Shown here in pieces: positions 1 through 5,946 of a DNA stretch of 8,198 nt; the stretch's first letter is position 1, and each line of letters begins with the position of its first letter. A program made the translations under genes and the position numbers. This DNA is from Archaeoglobales archaeon (GTDB lineage Archaea > Halobacteriota > Archaeoglobi > Archaeoglobales > Archaeoglobaceae): NCBI GenBank assembly GCA_003662985.1, contig QMZD01000064.1, positions 1-8,198 of the forward strand, written 5' to 3'. The notes under the pieces are model-generated. The model made no database searches. It worked only from the letters and a program-made list of their open reading frames with translations, and was not told the origin of the DNA.

Positions 1-684
1 CACACCAACACTTATAAGGAGGCTTGAAACCCTTGTAAGCTCAGCTGCAGCACCGATACAGTCTCCATTTATTCCACCAAAGTTTTTGATGGAGGTGTTT
101 GCTACGTATAAGGAGACTAAGAGTGAAAGAGATAGAAGTATTGTGATTATTGACGTGGTCAGTGATATGGTTATAATGCACACCAAGTAAACCAATGCTG
201 AAAGGAACATCTTTCTGTTGTTCATCTTCTCCATGAAGAACTTGCCCATTCCCTCTCCAAGCGGTGTTTTTTTACTAAGCATCAGAATCATAGACATTTT
301 TGAGTTTATCTCAGCTGAAATCAATGCCCAAAATGGTAGAATGTTCAGAGAATAAACTTGGATAATTAGGATCATAACTACGGCAAAAACACCAGCAACT
401 CCTATATCTGGCGACTTCATAACTCGTATTTTCTCAGCCTTTTCCCCTCTGGCCATTACTCCATCGAAGAAGTCAGCCGTTCCATCGAGATGAATTATGC
501 CTATTATCATATAAAGGCATAAAACGGAAATCACCCCTTTTAGTGGTAAACCGAAATAGATGATGAGGGAAGGGATTGCAGAGGTGACGAATCCGAGAAG
601 GGGGAGCAGCCATATCTCTTCTCTGGCCCTCTCGATATCACCCCTGATGGGAATTCTTGAGAAGAATGAGATGAGGTTTTTCAT
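1..684 (-). CDS. cobS: Cobalamin synthase CobS (adenosylcobinamide-GDP ribazoletransferase), C-terminus cut by window edge
   Basis: Integral membrane enzyme that joins adenosylcobinamide-GDP to alpha-ribazole (phosphate), the last assembly step of the cobamide nucleotide loop. The minus-strand frame is open from the ATG at 684 to the window edge, giving 228 residues; the family is usually about 240-260, so only a short tail is missing. The family signature HLDGTADFFDG lies at residues 65-75, and KSPDIGVAG follows at about 90-98. GGINGDCIGAAAEL at 203-216 matches the usual GGxTGDxxGAxxE motif, with Asn in place of the common Thr. Most of the rest is strongly hydrophobic, with several membrane segments. 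The start is preceded by no Shine-Dalgarno site but has an AT-rich TATA-like box about 24 bases upstream, fitting a leaderless transcript. It is divergent from cbiB and shares its promoter region. Family identification is firm; membrane topology is inferred. Confidence 0.93.
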   Translation of the reverse strand, partial: MKNLISFFSRIPIRGDIERAREEIWLLPLLGFVTSAIPSLIIYFGLPLKGVISVLCLYMIIGIIHLDGTADFFDGVMARGEKAEKIRVMKSPDIGVAGVFAVVMILIIQVYSLNILPFWALISAEINSKMSMILMLSKKTPLGEGMGKFFMEKMNNRKMFLSALVYLVCIITISLTTSIITILLSLSLLVSLYVANTSIKNFGGINGDCIGAAAELTRVSSLLISVGV

Positions 685-701
685 GGCGATGGCTTGGAGA
701 C

Positions 702-717
702 AAAAGATAAAATTTTT
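702..717. promoter_or_regulatory. Shared divergent TATA region for cobS and cbiB
   Basis: The AT-rich run AAAAGATAAAATTTTT can be read as a TATA-like box on both strands. On the minus strand its centre (about 708) is about 24 bases from the cobS ATG, which predicts a leaderless message. On the plus strand its centre (about 711) is about 33 bases from the cbiB ATG at 744, which predicts a leader of a few bases. Inferred from spacing and composition only. Confidence 0.45.
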
Positions 718-732
718 TTGATTTGAAATCCG
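718..732. promoter_or_regulatory. Candidate cobamide-pathway operator, copy 1 (cobS/cbiB)
   Basis: TTGATTTGAAATCCG matches the perfect 15-base palindrome before cobT (6951-6965) at 13 of 15 positions; only the last two bases differ. It lies between the TATA-like box and the cbiB start, and upstream of the TATA-like box of cobS. A bound regulator here could affect both divergent genes. The match is seen directly; the operator role is inferred from its recurrence in front of two genes of the same pathway. Confidence 0.45.
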
Positions 733-743
733 TTGATTTTAAA

Positions 744-1622
744 ATGTTTGAGAAGCTTGCAATACTTTCATTAGCTCTAATCCTCGATTTGGTATTCGGA
801 GAACCAAGGAAGGAAATTCACCCTACTGTCTGGTTCGGGAAACTCATTAGCTTTTTTGATGAGAGATATAGGAGAAGGGGAAGGATCGATATAGTTATGG
901 GGATCTTTGCCAGCATCGCTGTGATTCTCTCCGCCATATTTTTGTCCATTCTACCTGACTTTTTGCCCCATTTACCTTTCGGAATACTCTTATCCGCTTA
1001 CCTGACAAAAACAACCTTTGCGATAAAAAGTCTTGAAAAGCATGTAAGGGATTCCGCAGTCCCAGACTTAAGCCTGAAGAGGGAAAAGGTCTCGCTTATT
1101 GTGAGCAGAGATACGGCTCTGCTTAAGGAAAACGAGCTCAACTCTGCTGCCATTGAGAGTTTGGCTGAGAACATAGTGGACAGCGTGATCTCACCACTTT
1201 TTTATTATCTGTTATTTGGTCTGCCGGGTGCAATGGTTTACAGAGCTATAAACACGATGGATGCTATGGTGGGTTACAAAACAGAAAAATACAAAAATTT
1301 CGGGAAGTTTGCCGCTAGATTTGACGATTTGCTCAACTTCATCCCCTCTAGAATATCCGTCCTCCTCTTTCTTCCTCTCTCCAAAAAAGTGTGGGGATAC
1401 TATAGAATGGCCAAGTTCAAGTTAAACGGAGATAAACCAATCGCTGCGATGAGTGCCGTTTTGGGTGTGAAACTTGAGAAGAGAGGACACTATTCCTTCC
1501 CCGGTAGGAATCCCGAAAATGACGATATTTTCAGAGCTTTAAAGGTTTTTAGGATCATAGTTTTTGAGTGGATGGTGGTAATCTTTTTGGTTTTATTCTT
1601 CCAGCAGTGGAGTTGGAGCTAG
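744..1622 (+). CDS. cbiB: Adenosylcobinamide-phosphate synthase CbiB
   Basis: Membrane enzyme that attaches (R)-1-amino-2-propanol phosphate to the propionate side chain of adenosylcobyric acid, yielding adenosylcobinamide phosphate. The product is 292 residues, slightly short for the family (about 300-320). Family motifs appear in order: DLVFGEP near residue 15, HPTVWFGK near 26, SLAENIVDS at 139-147 running into SPLFY, YRAINTMDAMVGY at 166-178, FDDLLNFIPSR at 193-203, and GRNPENDD near 254. Hydrophobic segments near residues 5-18, 51-71, 76-90 and 271-287 fit a polytopic membrane protein. I chose the ATG at 744 over a TTG at 723: the TTG adds only seven residues, lies inside the candidate operator, and the ATG directly precedes a typical FEKLAILSLALILD start. 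It is divergent from cobS. The metal-sensor gene begins 48 bases downstream with its own promoter, and no clear T-rich terminator separates them. Confidence 0.93.
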   Translation: MFEKLAILSLALILDLVFGEPRKEIHPTVWFGKLISFFDERYRRRGRIDIVMGIFASIAVILSAIFLSILPDFLPHLPFGILLSAYLTKTTFAIKSLEKHVRDSAVPDLSLKREKVSLIVSRDTALLKENELNSAAIESLAENIVDSVISPLFYYLLFGLPGAMVYRAINTMDAMVGYKTEKYKNFGKFAARFDDLLNFIPSRISVLLFLPLSKKVWGYYRMAKFKLNGDKPIAAMSAVLGVKLEKRGHYSFPGRNPENDDIFRALKVFRIIVFEWMVVIFLVLFFQQWSWS

Positions 1623-1634
1623 GATTATTGATAG

Positions 1635-1652
1635 CGGAAAATCTTATAATAT
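1635..1652 (+). promoter_or_regulatory. Archaeal BRE/TATA promoter of the metal-sensor gene
   Basis: A purine-rich BRE-like stretch (CGGAAAA, ending near 1641) is followed by the TATA box TTATAATAT at 1644-1652. The box centre is about 23 bases from the ATG at 1671, so transcription should begin at or next to the A of the start codon. No Shine-Dalgarno sequence is present, consistent with a leaderless mRNA. It would drive the sensor and the downstream ATPase. Confidence 0.6.
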
Positions 1653-1672
1653 TTGAACAATTGTTCAATTAT
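1649..1672. promoter_or_regulatory. ArsR/SmtB-type operator palindrome
   Basis: TTGAACAATTGTTCAA at 1653-1668 is a perfect 16-base inverted repeat. Allowing one mismatched pair (1652/1669), the symmetry extends to 24 bases (1649-1672). The TGAACA-AT-TGTTCA core resembles the operators of the SmtB/CadC/CzrA group as I recall them. It fills the space between the TATA box and the start codon, so a bound repressor would cover the transcription start. The symmetry is seen directly; binding by the adjacent gene product is inferred. Confidence 0.75.
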
Positions 1673-2024
1673 GGAAAAATTGCCAATATGCAAGGGTGGC
1701 ATCGTTGGAGAATACATTGAAGAAGTAATCTCAAAGCTACCTTCTGATGAGCGCATAATTGAGCTTACAGAGTTTCTTGAGGTGTTCAGCGATGTCTCGC
1801 GTGTAAAGATACTTCTGGCCCTCTCAAAGCACGAATTGTGTACTTGCGACATCTCAGCGATAACTGGCTTGTCTATCTCAGCTGTTTCGCACCAGCTCAG
1901 GGTTCTGAGGGATAAGAAGCTTGTGAAATACAGACGGGAAGGTAGGAATGTGTATTACAGCCTAGATGACGAGCATGTTGCAACTATTCTTGACACGGCA
2001 ATGGAACATATCCAGGAGAGGTGA
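1671..2024 (+). CDS. ArsR-family metal-sensing repressor, CadC/SmtB-like
   Basis: Winged-helix repressor of 117 residues that likely releases DNA on binding Zn, Cd or Pb and so induces the adjacent efflux ATPase. The DNA-binding helix-turn-helix is SAITGLSISAVSHQLRVLRD (about residues 62-81), followed by the wing around YRREGRNVYYSL. Both metal sites known from staphylococcal CadC can be read. The thiolate site has Cys7 plus Cys57 and Cys59 in ELCTCD; CadC uses Cys7, Cys58 and Cys60. The C-terminal helix site has Asp100, His102, His113 and Glu116, against Asp101, His103, His114 and Glu117. A residue equivalent to CadC Cys11 is absent. The ATG at 1671 is preferred to a TTG at 1653, which lies inside the operator. 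The stop is followed after one base by the ATPase ATG, so the two are co-transcribed. Exact metal specificity is inferred. Confidence 0.9.
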   Translation: MEKLPICKGGIVGEYIEEVISKLPSDERIIELTEFLEVFSDVSRVKILLALSKHELCTCDISAITGLSISAVSHQLRVLRDKKLVKYRREGRNVYYSLDDEHVATILDTAMEHIQER

Positions 2025-2025
2025 A

Positions 2026-2070
2026 ATGAAGAAAATGGAGAAAATGAAAAAAATGAATAAAACGAATAAA
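2026..2070 (+). repeat. Five imperfect 9-base tandem repeats at the ATPase N-terminus
   Basis: Units ATGAAGAAA, ATGGAGAAA, ATGAAAAAA, ATGAATAAA and ACGAATAAA follow one another in frame and encode MKK MEK MKK MNK TNK. The repeat creates four in-frame ATG codons (2026, 2035, 2044, 2053), so the exact start is ambiguous within this run. The Shine-Dalgarno-like GGAG at 2014-2017 is best spaced for 2026. Confidence 0.8.
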
Positions 2071-2271
2071 ACAAAACATCATAGGTATAAGCTGAAAGGT
2101 TTGAGTTGCGCCAGCTGTGCTGTTAAAATAGAGGATGAGCTGAAAAAAGAGGAAGGTGTGAGATTTGCAGCTGTAAACTTCTCCTCATCTGAACTCATCG
2201 TTGATGCTGATGACATCGAGAGAGTGAGAGCAACAATCAAGGAAATTGAGCCAGATGTAGAAATTCTGAAA

Positions 2272-2289
2272 GATGGTGAAGATGGTGAA
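2272..2289 (+). repeat. Perfect 9-base tandem duplication in the ATPase gene
   Basis: GATGGTGAA occurs twice in direct succession and in frame, encoding DGE-DGE in the linker between the metal-binding domain and the first membrane helix. Confidence 0.85.
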
Positions 2290-2376
2290 AGCGAGCTAGA
2301 AGGGAGCAAGCGTGAAATACTTCAAATCCTTGGCTCGGCAATCCTTTTCATCTTTGGGATAATTTTCGGAGAGGCG

Positions 2377-2394
2377 TTGCATCCATTGCATCCA
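2377..2394 (+). repeat. Second perfect 9-base tandem duplication in the ATPase gene
   Basis: TTGCATCCA occurs twice in direct succession and in frame, encoding LHP-LHP in the loop after the first predicted membrane helix. Two added histidines in an external loop could affect metal binding, but that is speculative. Confidence 0.85.
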
Positions 2395-4212
2395 ACTCCC
2401 GCAGAATATGCTGTATTTCTTTCAGCATATCTACTTGCCGGCTGGAAAATCCTCTGGAAGGCGAGTAGAAACATAAAGAAAGGGAAGATTTTCGATGAGA
2501 ATTTTCTCCTGAGTATAGCAACCTTGGGAGCAATTGCCATCCACGAAATGCCGGAAGCAGTAGCGGTTATGCTCTTTTTCAGGATTGGAGAGTTCCTGCA
2601 GGATCTTGCTGTAGGAAAATCACGGGGATCGATAAAGGCTCTTCTGGAAATAAAGCCAAGCTATGCTAATCTGATGATCGATGGAGAAGTAAAAAAGGTG
2701 AAGCCAGAAGAGGTTCAGGTCGGCAACCTCATTGTTGTTAAGCCTGGAGAAAAAATACCTCTGGATGGCGTGGTTGTTAGCGGCTCTTCTGCCGTTGATA
2801 TATCAGCTTTAACTGGAGAATCGACGCCGAGAAGCATTGGTAAGGGGGATGAAGCTCTTTCAGGTATGATTAACCTCAGCGCTTTGCTTACCGTTAAAGT
2901 TACAAAGCCTTACAGTGATTCGGCTATTTCAAAGATCCTTAAGCTTGTTGAGGAAGCCGGTAACAGAAAGGCTAAAGCAGAACTGCTTATAACCCGTTTT
3001 GCACGCTATTATACTCCAGCAGTAATGGTGATGGCAATAGCTGTTGCAGTGCTACCACCCCTCATGTTAGCAGAATATTTCAGTCCGTGGATCTACAGAG
3101 CGCTTGTTTTGCTGGTCATCTCATGTCCTTGTGCTTTGGTTATTTCGATCCCCCTCAGCTACTTTGCCTCTATCGGAAAGGCAGCAAAGGATGGTATACT
3201 TGTTAAAGGAGCCAACTTTATCGACGTTCTCAACTCCGCTAAAATCGTAGCCTTTGACAAAACGGGAACTCTCACAAAGGGTGACTTTTCCGTTACGGAA
3301 ATAGCTGCAAAAAATGGATTTAGCAAAGAAGAGGTACTGAAATTCGCTGTCCTTGCTGAAATACACTCTAATCACCCGATTGCAAGGGCTATAGTAGCTT
3401 ATGCAAAGGTTGTAGGCTCAGAAAGCGTTAAAAGTTACGAAGAGAAGCCAGGAAGAGGGGTTAAAGTTGAGGTGGATGGTTATTCAATCATAGCAGGCAA
3501 TGACGCCTTTATGCATGAAATGGAGATAGAGCACGATTCATGTGAGGTTGAAGGCACAGTAGTTTACGTGGCTGTAAACGGGATTTTCGCCGGGTATATA
3601 ATCGTTTCAGATCAAATTAAGGAGGATGCAAAAGGGGCTGTTGATGAGCTTAAAAAACTAGGCTGCAGGGTTGTAATGGTTACGGGTGATAGCGAGGAGA
3701 TCGCACAGAGAGTAGCTTCTCGTTTGGAGATAGGTGAATACTTTGCCGAGTTACTGCCCGAGGACAAGGTAAGAGTTGTGGAAAAACTTGGCAGAGTTAG
3801 TAAGGTTGCTTTTGCCGGGGATGGAATAAACGAATGCCCCTGTCATAGCCAGAGCGGATGCAGGGATAGCTATGGGAGGGCTTGGAAGCCAGGCTGCGAT
3901 AGAGGTGGCTGATATTGTAATCATGGATGATATGCCATCAGAGGTGCCGAGAGTTATGAGGCTTGCAAGAAGAACTCAGCATATAGTTTGGCAGAATATA
4001 GGCTTTGCTTTGGCTGTGAAAAGCCTCTTTATAACTTTTGGGGCCTTGGGAATGGCAACTATGTGGGAGGCGGTGTTTGCAGACGTTGGAGTCACTTTAA
4101 TAGCCGTTTTCAATGCTATGAGGCTGTTACGTTGATGTTACTTGAAATCATTTTGATGTGATTTAACTCTGCGATTAAACTCAATGGTTCTTTTAGCTTC
4201 AAATGAACTAAG

Positions 4213-4221
4213 TTTTAAAAG
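4213..4221 (+). promoter_or_regulatory. TATA box of the cobD-like gene
   Basis: TTTTAAAAG is centred about 26 bases before the ATG at 4243, the archaeal distance for transcription starting at the start codon. No Shine-Dalgarno site precedes the ATG. The 107-base gap before the gene (4136-4242) otherwise contains only a loose inverted repeat (AAATCA at 4145-4150, TGATTT at 4159-4164), discussed among the findings. Confidence 0.5.
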
Positions 4222-4242
4222 TACAGATCGAATTTTTCATTC

Positions 4243-5253
4243 ATGAAACCAAAAACTGGATTGAACTCTGATTCCCTTAACCCTTTTGATCCTCTTGATC
4301 TCAAATCTCTCAAACCACTTTCCGAGCATGGAGGTAGAATAGAGGAAGGTTTTTTGGATTTCTCCATATCGATAAATCCCTATCAGCCTGATTGGAAGGA
4401 AGAAGTCTTTTTGAATGCTGAGAGGAAGTCGACAAGGTATACCTATTTTGAAGATCTTGACAAGGATTTAGGGGAGTTGGTTGATGAGGAAGTTGCTATA
4501 ACAGCTGGGGCAACAGAGGGAATCTATCTCTCGTTAATCTTTCTGAAAAATCTTGGCATGGAACGCATAATTGTCCCTAACCCGACGTACTCGGAATACG
4601 AGAGGGTTTCGAGAATTTTTGGGTGCCGGATTGTTAAGGCAAAAGCAAATCCTAAAGCTTTAGCTGAGAAGGTAAGGAAAAATAGTGCAGTATTCTTCTG
4701 CAACCCCAATAACCCTGATGGAAAATATTTCAGTCCAAAAGAGCTGAAATCCTTGGTTGAAGTGGTGGAGGATAGTAATTCGATCCTGATACTTGACGAA
4801 GCTTTCATGGATTTTGTGAAGGGATTTGAATCTCCTGAAAGCGAGAATATAATCAAAATAAGAACGTTTACAAAAAGTTATGGGATGCCGGGAATTAGAG
4901 CAGGATATATCGCTGGCTTCTCGAGAGAATTTAAAGTCTTGAGAATGCCTTGGAGTATAGGTTCCATCGGATACGCTTTCATCGAGAAAGTCATTGAGGA
5001 TGGTTTTGATTTTTTGAAAAACACGATGCAAAAAATCTGGAAAGAAAAGGAAAGAATTGAGAAAGTTTTGGATGTGAAAAGTGACGCAAACTACTTTTTA
5101 ATGAAATTCGACGCAAATTTCCTTAAATCAAAGAAAATTCTGGTTAGAGACTGTAAATCCTTTGGACTCGATGGGTTTATCAGATTTTCTGTAAAAAGGC
5201 CTGAAGAGAATACAAGGCTTATAGAGGCCATAAGGTCTGCAGGGGCGGAATGA
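4243..5253 (+). CDS. cobD: Threonine-phosphate decarboxylase CobD (PLP-dependent, HisC-like fold)
   Basis: PLP enzyme of aminotransferase fold type I that decarboxylates L-threonine O-3-phosphate to (R)-1-amino-2-propanol phosphate, the linker used by CbiB. The product is 336 residues, close to the family length of about 330-360. Visible motifs: EHGGR at 28-32 (the family's HGG N-terminus), AGATEG, the PNPTYSEY segment, NPNNPDG from 154, LDEAF with the PLP-nitrogen Asp185, TKSYGMPGIRAGY with Schiff-base Lys211, and the carboxylate-binding Arg314 in IRFSVKRP. About 27 residues precede HGG and are built from 9-base duplications. The sequence alone cannot fully exclude histidinol-phosphate aminotransferase, but the surrounding cobamide genes and the SYGMPGIRAGY form favour CobD. 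It has its own promoter and is convergent with cbiZ, 52 bases apart. Confidence 0.85.
   Translation: MKPKTGLNSDSLNPFDPLDLKSLKPLSEHGGRIEEGFLDFSISINPYQPDWKEEVFLNAERKSTRYTYFEDLDKDLGELVDEEVAITAGATEGIYLSLIFLKNLGMERIIVPNPTYSEYERVSRIFGCRIVKAKANPKALAEKVRKNSAVFFCNPNNPDGKYFSPKELKSLVEVVEDSNSILILDEAFMDFVKGFESPESENIIKIRTFTKSYGMPGIRAGYIAGFSREFKVLRMPWSIGSIGYAFIEKVIEDGFDFLKNTMQKIWKEKERIEKVLDVKSDANYFLMKFDANFLKSKKILVRDCKSFGLDGFIRFSVKRPEENTRLIEAIRSAGAE
4282..4317 (+). repeat. Two adjacent imperfect 9-base duplications at the cobD N-terminus
   Basis: CCTTTTGAT/CCTCTTGAT (8 of 9 identical) is followed directly by CTCAAATCT/CTCAAACCA (7 of 9 identical), all in frame. They encode PFD-PLD-LKS-LKP in the extension that precedes the conserved HGG motif. 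Confidence 0.65.
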
Positions 5254-5256
5254 TAA

Positions 5257-5295
5257 GGAAAAAATAGAGAATAATAAATAAAAGCAAAAACATAA
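5257..5295 (-). terminator. T-rich terminator of the cobT-cbiZ transcript
   Basis: Read on the minus strand, the bases just after the cbiZ stop contain several T-runs (for example CTATTTTTTCC and GTTTTTGCTTTTATTTATT). Oligo-T stretches without a required hairpin are the usual archaeal terminator. The plus strand here is A-rich, so cobD has no comparable signal before running into cbiZ antisense. Confidence 0.4.
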
Positions 5296-5305
5296 GTCAT
5301 AGCTT

Positions 5306-5929
5306 CTAGTCCTTAATCTCCTCCCATTTCAGGATACTTTCCTCAACAGCCTTGCTTACGGAGATTTTTATTTCCTTCCCAACTTCTGTAGCATGTCCTG
5401 CCCAGTCTTCTCTGCCTTCTCTGCAGAAAATTCCAATCGCATCGCTTGTTGTGCCAGTGGCGTTATACCTTTTGTAGACAACCTTGGCTTTTGCTTCCGT
5501 TGCAGTTATGACAGCATTAACCATCCCGTTTACACTCAGGCCCTTATCGATTATTAAGGCGATGTTTATCGTGTTTATTGTGTTTATTGTATTCCTAGAG
5601 CCAAAGTTCTTCGCTTCAGTCTCAAGATTACTCAGCCCTGCTGTTGCATAAACCTCAACGTCTCCGTATTTGGAGTGGGCAAGAACCTTGGGGATATCAA
5701 CTGCTGTCATGAAACCAACAAAATCTTTAAGGCCATTTTTTACTGCAAATTCTTTGCAATCCAATCGGTAGTCTCCCGAGTAGTTCTTATCCACATACAT
5801 GAAAAAGAAACCCTTGGTTTTTGAAAGACCTCCGTTATAGGGGGCGGAGGAGAGGGAGTTGAGTTCACGATCAAACCTTCTGACAAAGTTTTTAGAAATG
5901 AAGAATTCCTTCATTCTCTTGCTGTTCAT
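5306..5929 (-). CDS. cbiZ: Adenosylcobinamide amidohydrolase CbiZ
   Basis: Salvage enzyme that removes the aminopropanol arm of adenosylcobinamide to give adenosylcobyric acid, which re-enters synthesis at CbiB. The product is 207 residues, within the usual range for the single-domain form. Conserved segments: LSSAPYNGG at 26-34, FMTAVDI near 73, ATAGLSN at 95-101, GMVNAVITATEAKA at 135-148, ATGTTSDAIGI at 157-167 and WAGHATEVGKEI at 176-187. A 9-base repeat adds NTI-NTI-NTI at residues 113-121, where relatives as I recall have a single Thr-Ile-Asn-Ile-like stretch. The ATG at 5929 has a weak AAGGT ribosome site about a dozen bases upstream; an ATG at 5914 is the alternative. It begins 17 bases after the cobT stop and is almost certainly co-transcribed with it. 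Confidence 0.93.
   Translation of the reverse strand: MNSKRMKEFFISKNFVRRFDRELNSLSSAPYNGGLSKTKGFFFMYVDKNYSGDYRLDCKEFAVKNGLKDFVGFMTAVDIPKVLAHSKYGDVEVYATAGLSNLETEAKNFGSRNTINTINTINIALIIDKGLSVNGMVNAVITATEAKAKVVYKRYNATGTTSDAIGIFCREGREDWAGHATEVGKEIKISVSKAVEESILKWEEIKD
5567..5593 (-). repeat. Three-copy 9-base tandem repeat inside cbiZ
   Basis: On the coding strand the units are AATACAATA, AACACAATA and AACACGATA, giving NTI three times (residues 113-121) before the conserved NIALIIDKG strand. Neighbouring units differ by one or two bases, suggesting slippage expansion followed by drift. Confidence 0.85.
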
Positions 5930-5946
5930 CAGCTTACCTTGTCATT

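Larger units (their letters stand above)
2026..4135 (+). pseudogene. Zn2+/Cd2+/Pb2+-type P1B ATPase (ZntA/CadA-like), broken by a single-base frameshift
   Basis: Heavy-metal efflux pump of the inner membrane. The ATG at 2026 follows a GGAGAGGTGA ribosome site overlapping the sensor stop; an earlier in-frame TTG-type start would run deep into the sensor gene and is unlikely. Motifs: a Lys/Met-rich tail, a heavy-metal-binding domain with CASC (Cys28, Cys31), TGES at 263-266, the transmembrane CPC at 367-369, DKTGT with phosphorylated Asp411, HP at 450-451, TGDS, and GDGIN at 598-602. An extra A at about 3833-3834 then shifts the frame, and the first frame stops at 3912 (628 residues). The second frame resumes with APVIARADAG and runs to 4135. 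Removing one base gives a normal 702-residue protein. Its last two helices carry Lys665 and Asp686, matching the Zn/Cd subclass (ZntA Lys693 and Asp714, same 21-residue spacing). It may be a sequencing error, a true pseudogene or recoding; all domains are otherwise intact, which suggests a recent or artefactual lesion. Confidence 0.9.

Noticed and set aside
723..743. TTG start extending CbiB by seven residues
   Set aside because: It lies inside the candidate operator, and the ATG at 744 gives a typical family N-terminus.
1653..1670. TTG start extending the metal sensor by six residues
   Set aside because: It is the first base of the operator palindrome and upstream of the predicted transcription start.
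1625..1852. Minus-strand reading frame opposite the metal sensor
   Set aside because: Antisense shadow of a well-supported gene, with no recognisable motif.
1966..2025. Earlier start for the ATPase overlapping the sensor
   Set aside because: The ATG at 2026 has a well-spaced ribosome site and follows the sensor stop by one base; the extra residues do not resemble the family.
3872..4135. A separate small membrane protein starting at the ATG at 3872
   Set aside because: The sequence is the exact C-terminal continuation of the ATPase after the frameshift, not an independent gene.
4524..5031. Minus-strand reading frames opposite cobD
   Set aside because: Antisense shadows of a clear PLP enzyme; they overlap each other and have no domain features.
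5561..5595. Possible CRISPR-like or intergenic repeat
   Set aside because: It is a 9-base in-frame repeat within cbiZ with no spacers.
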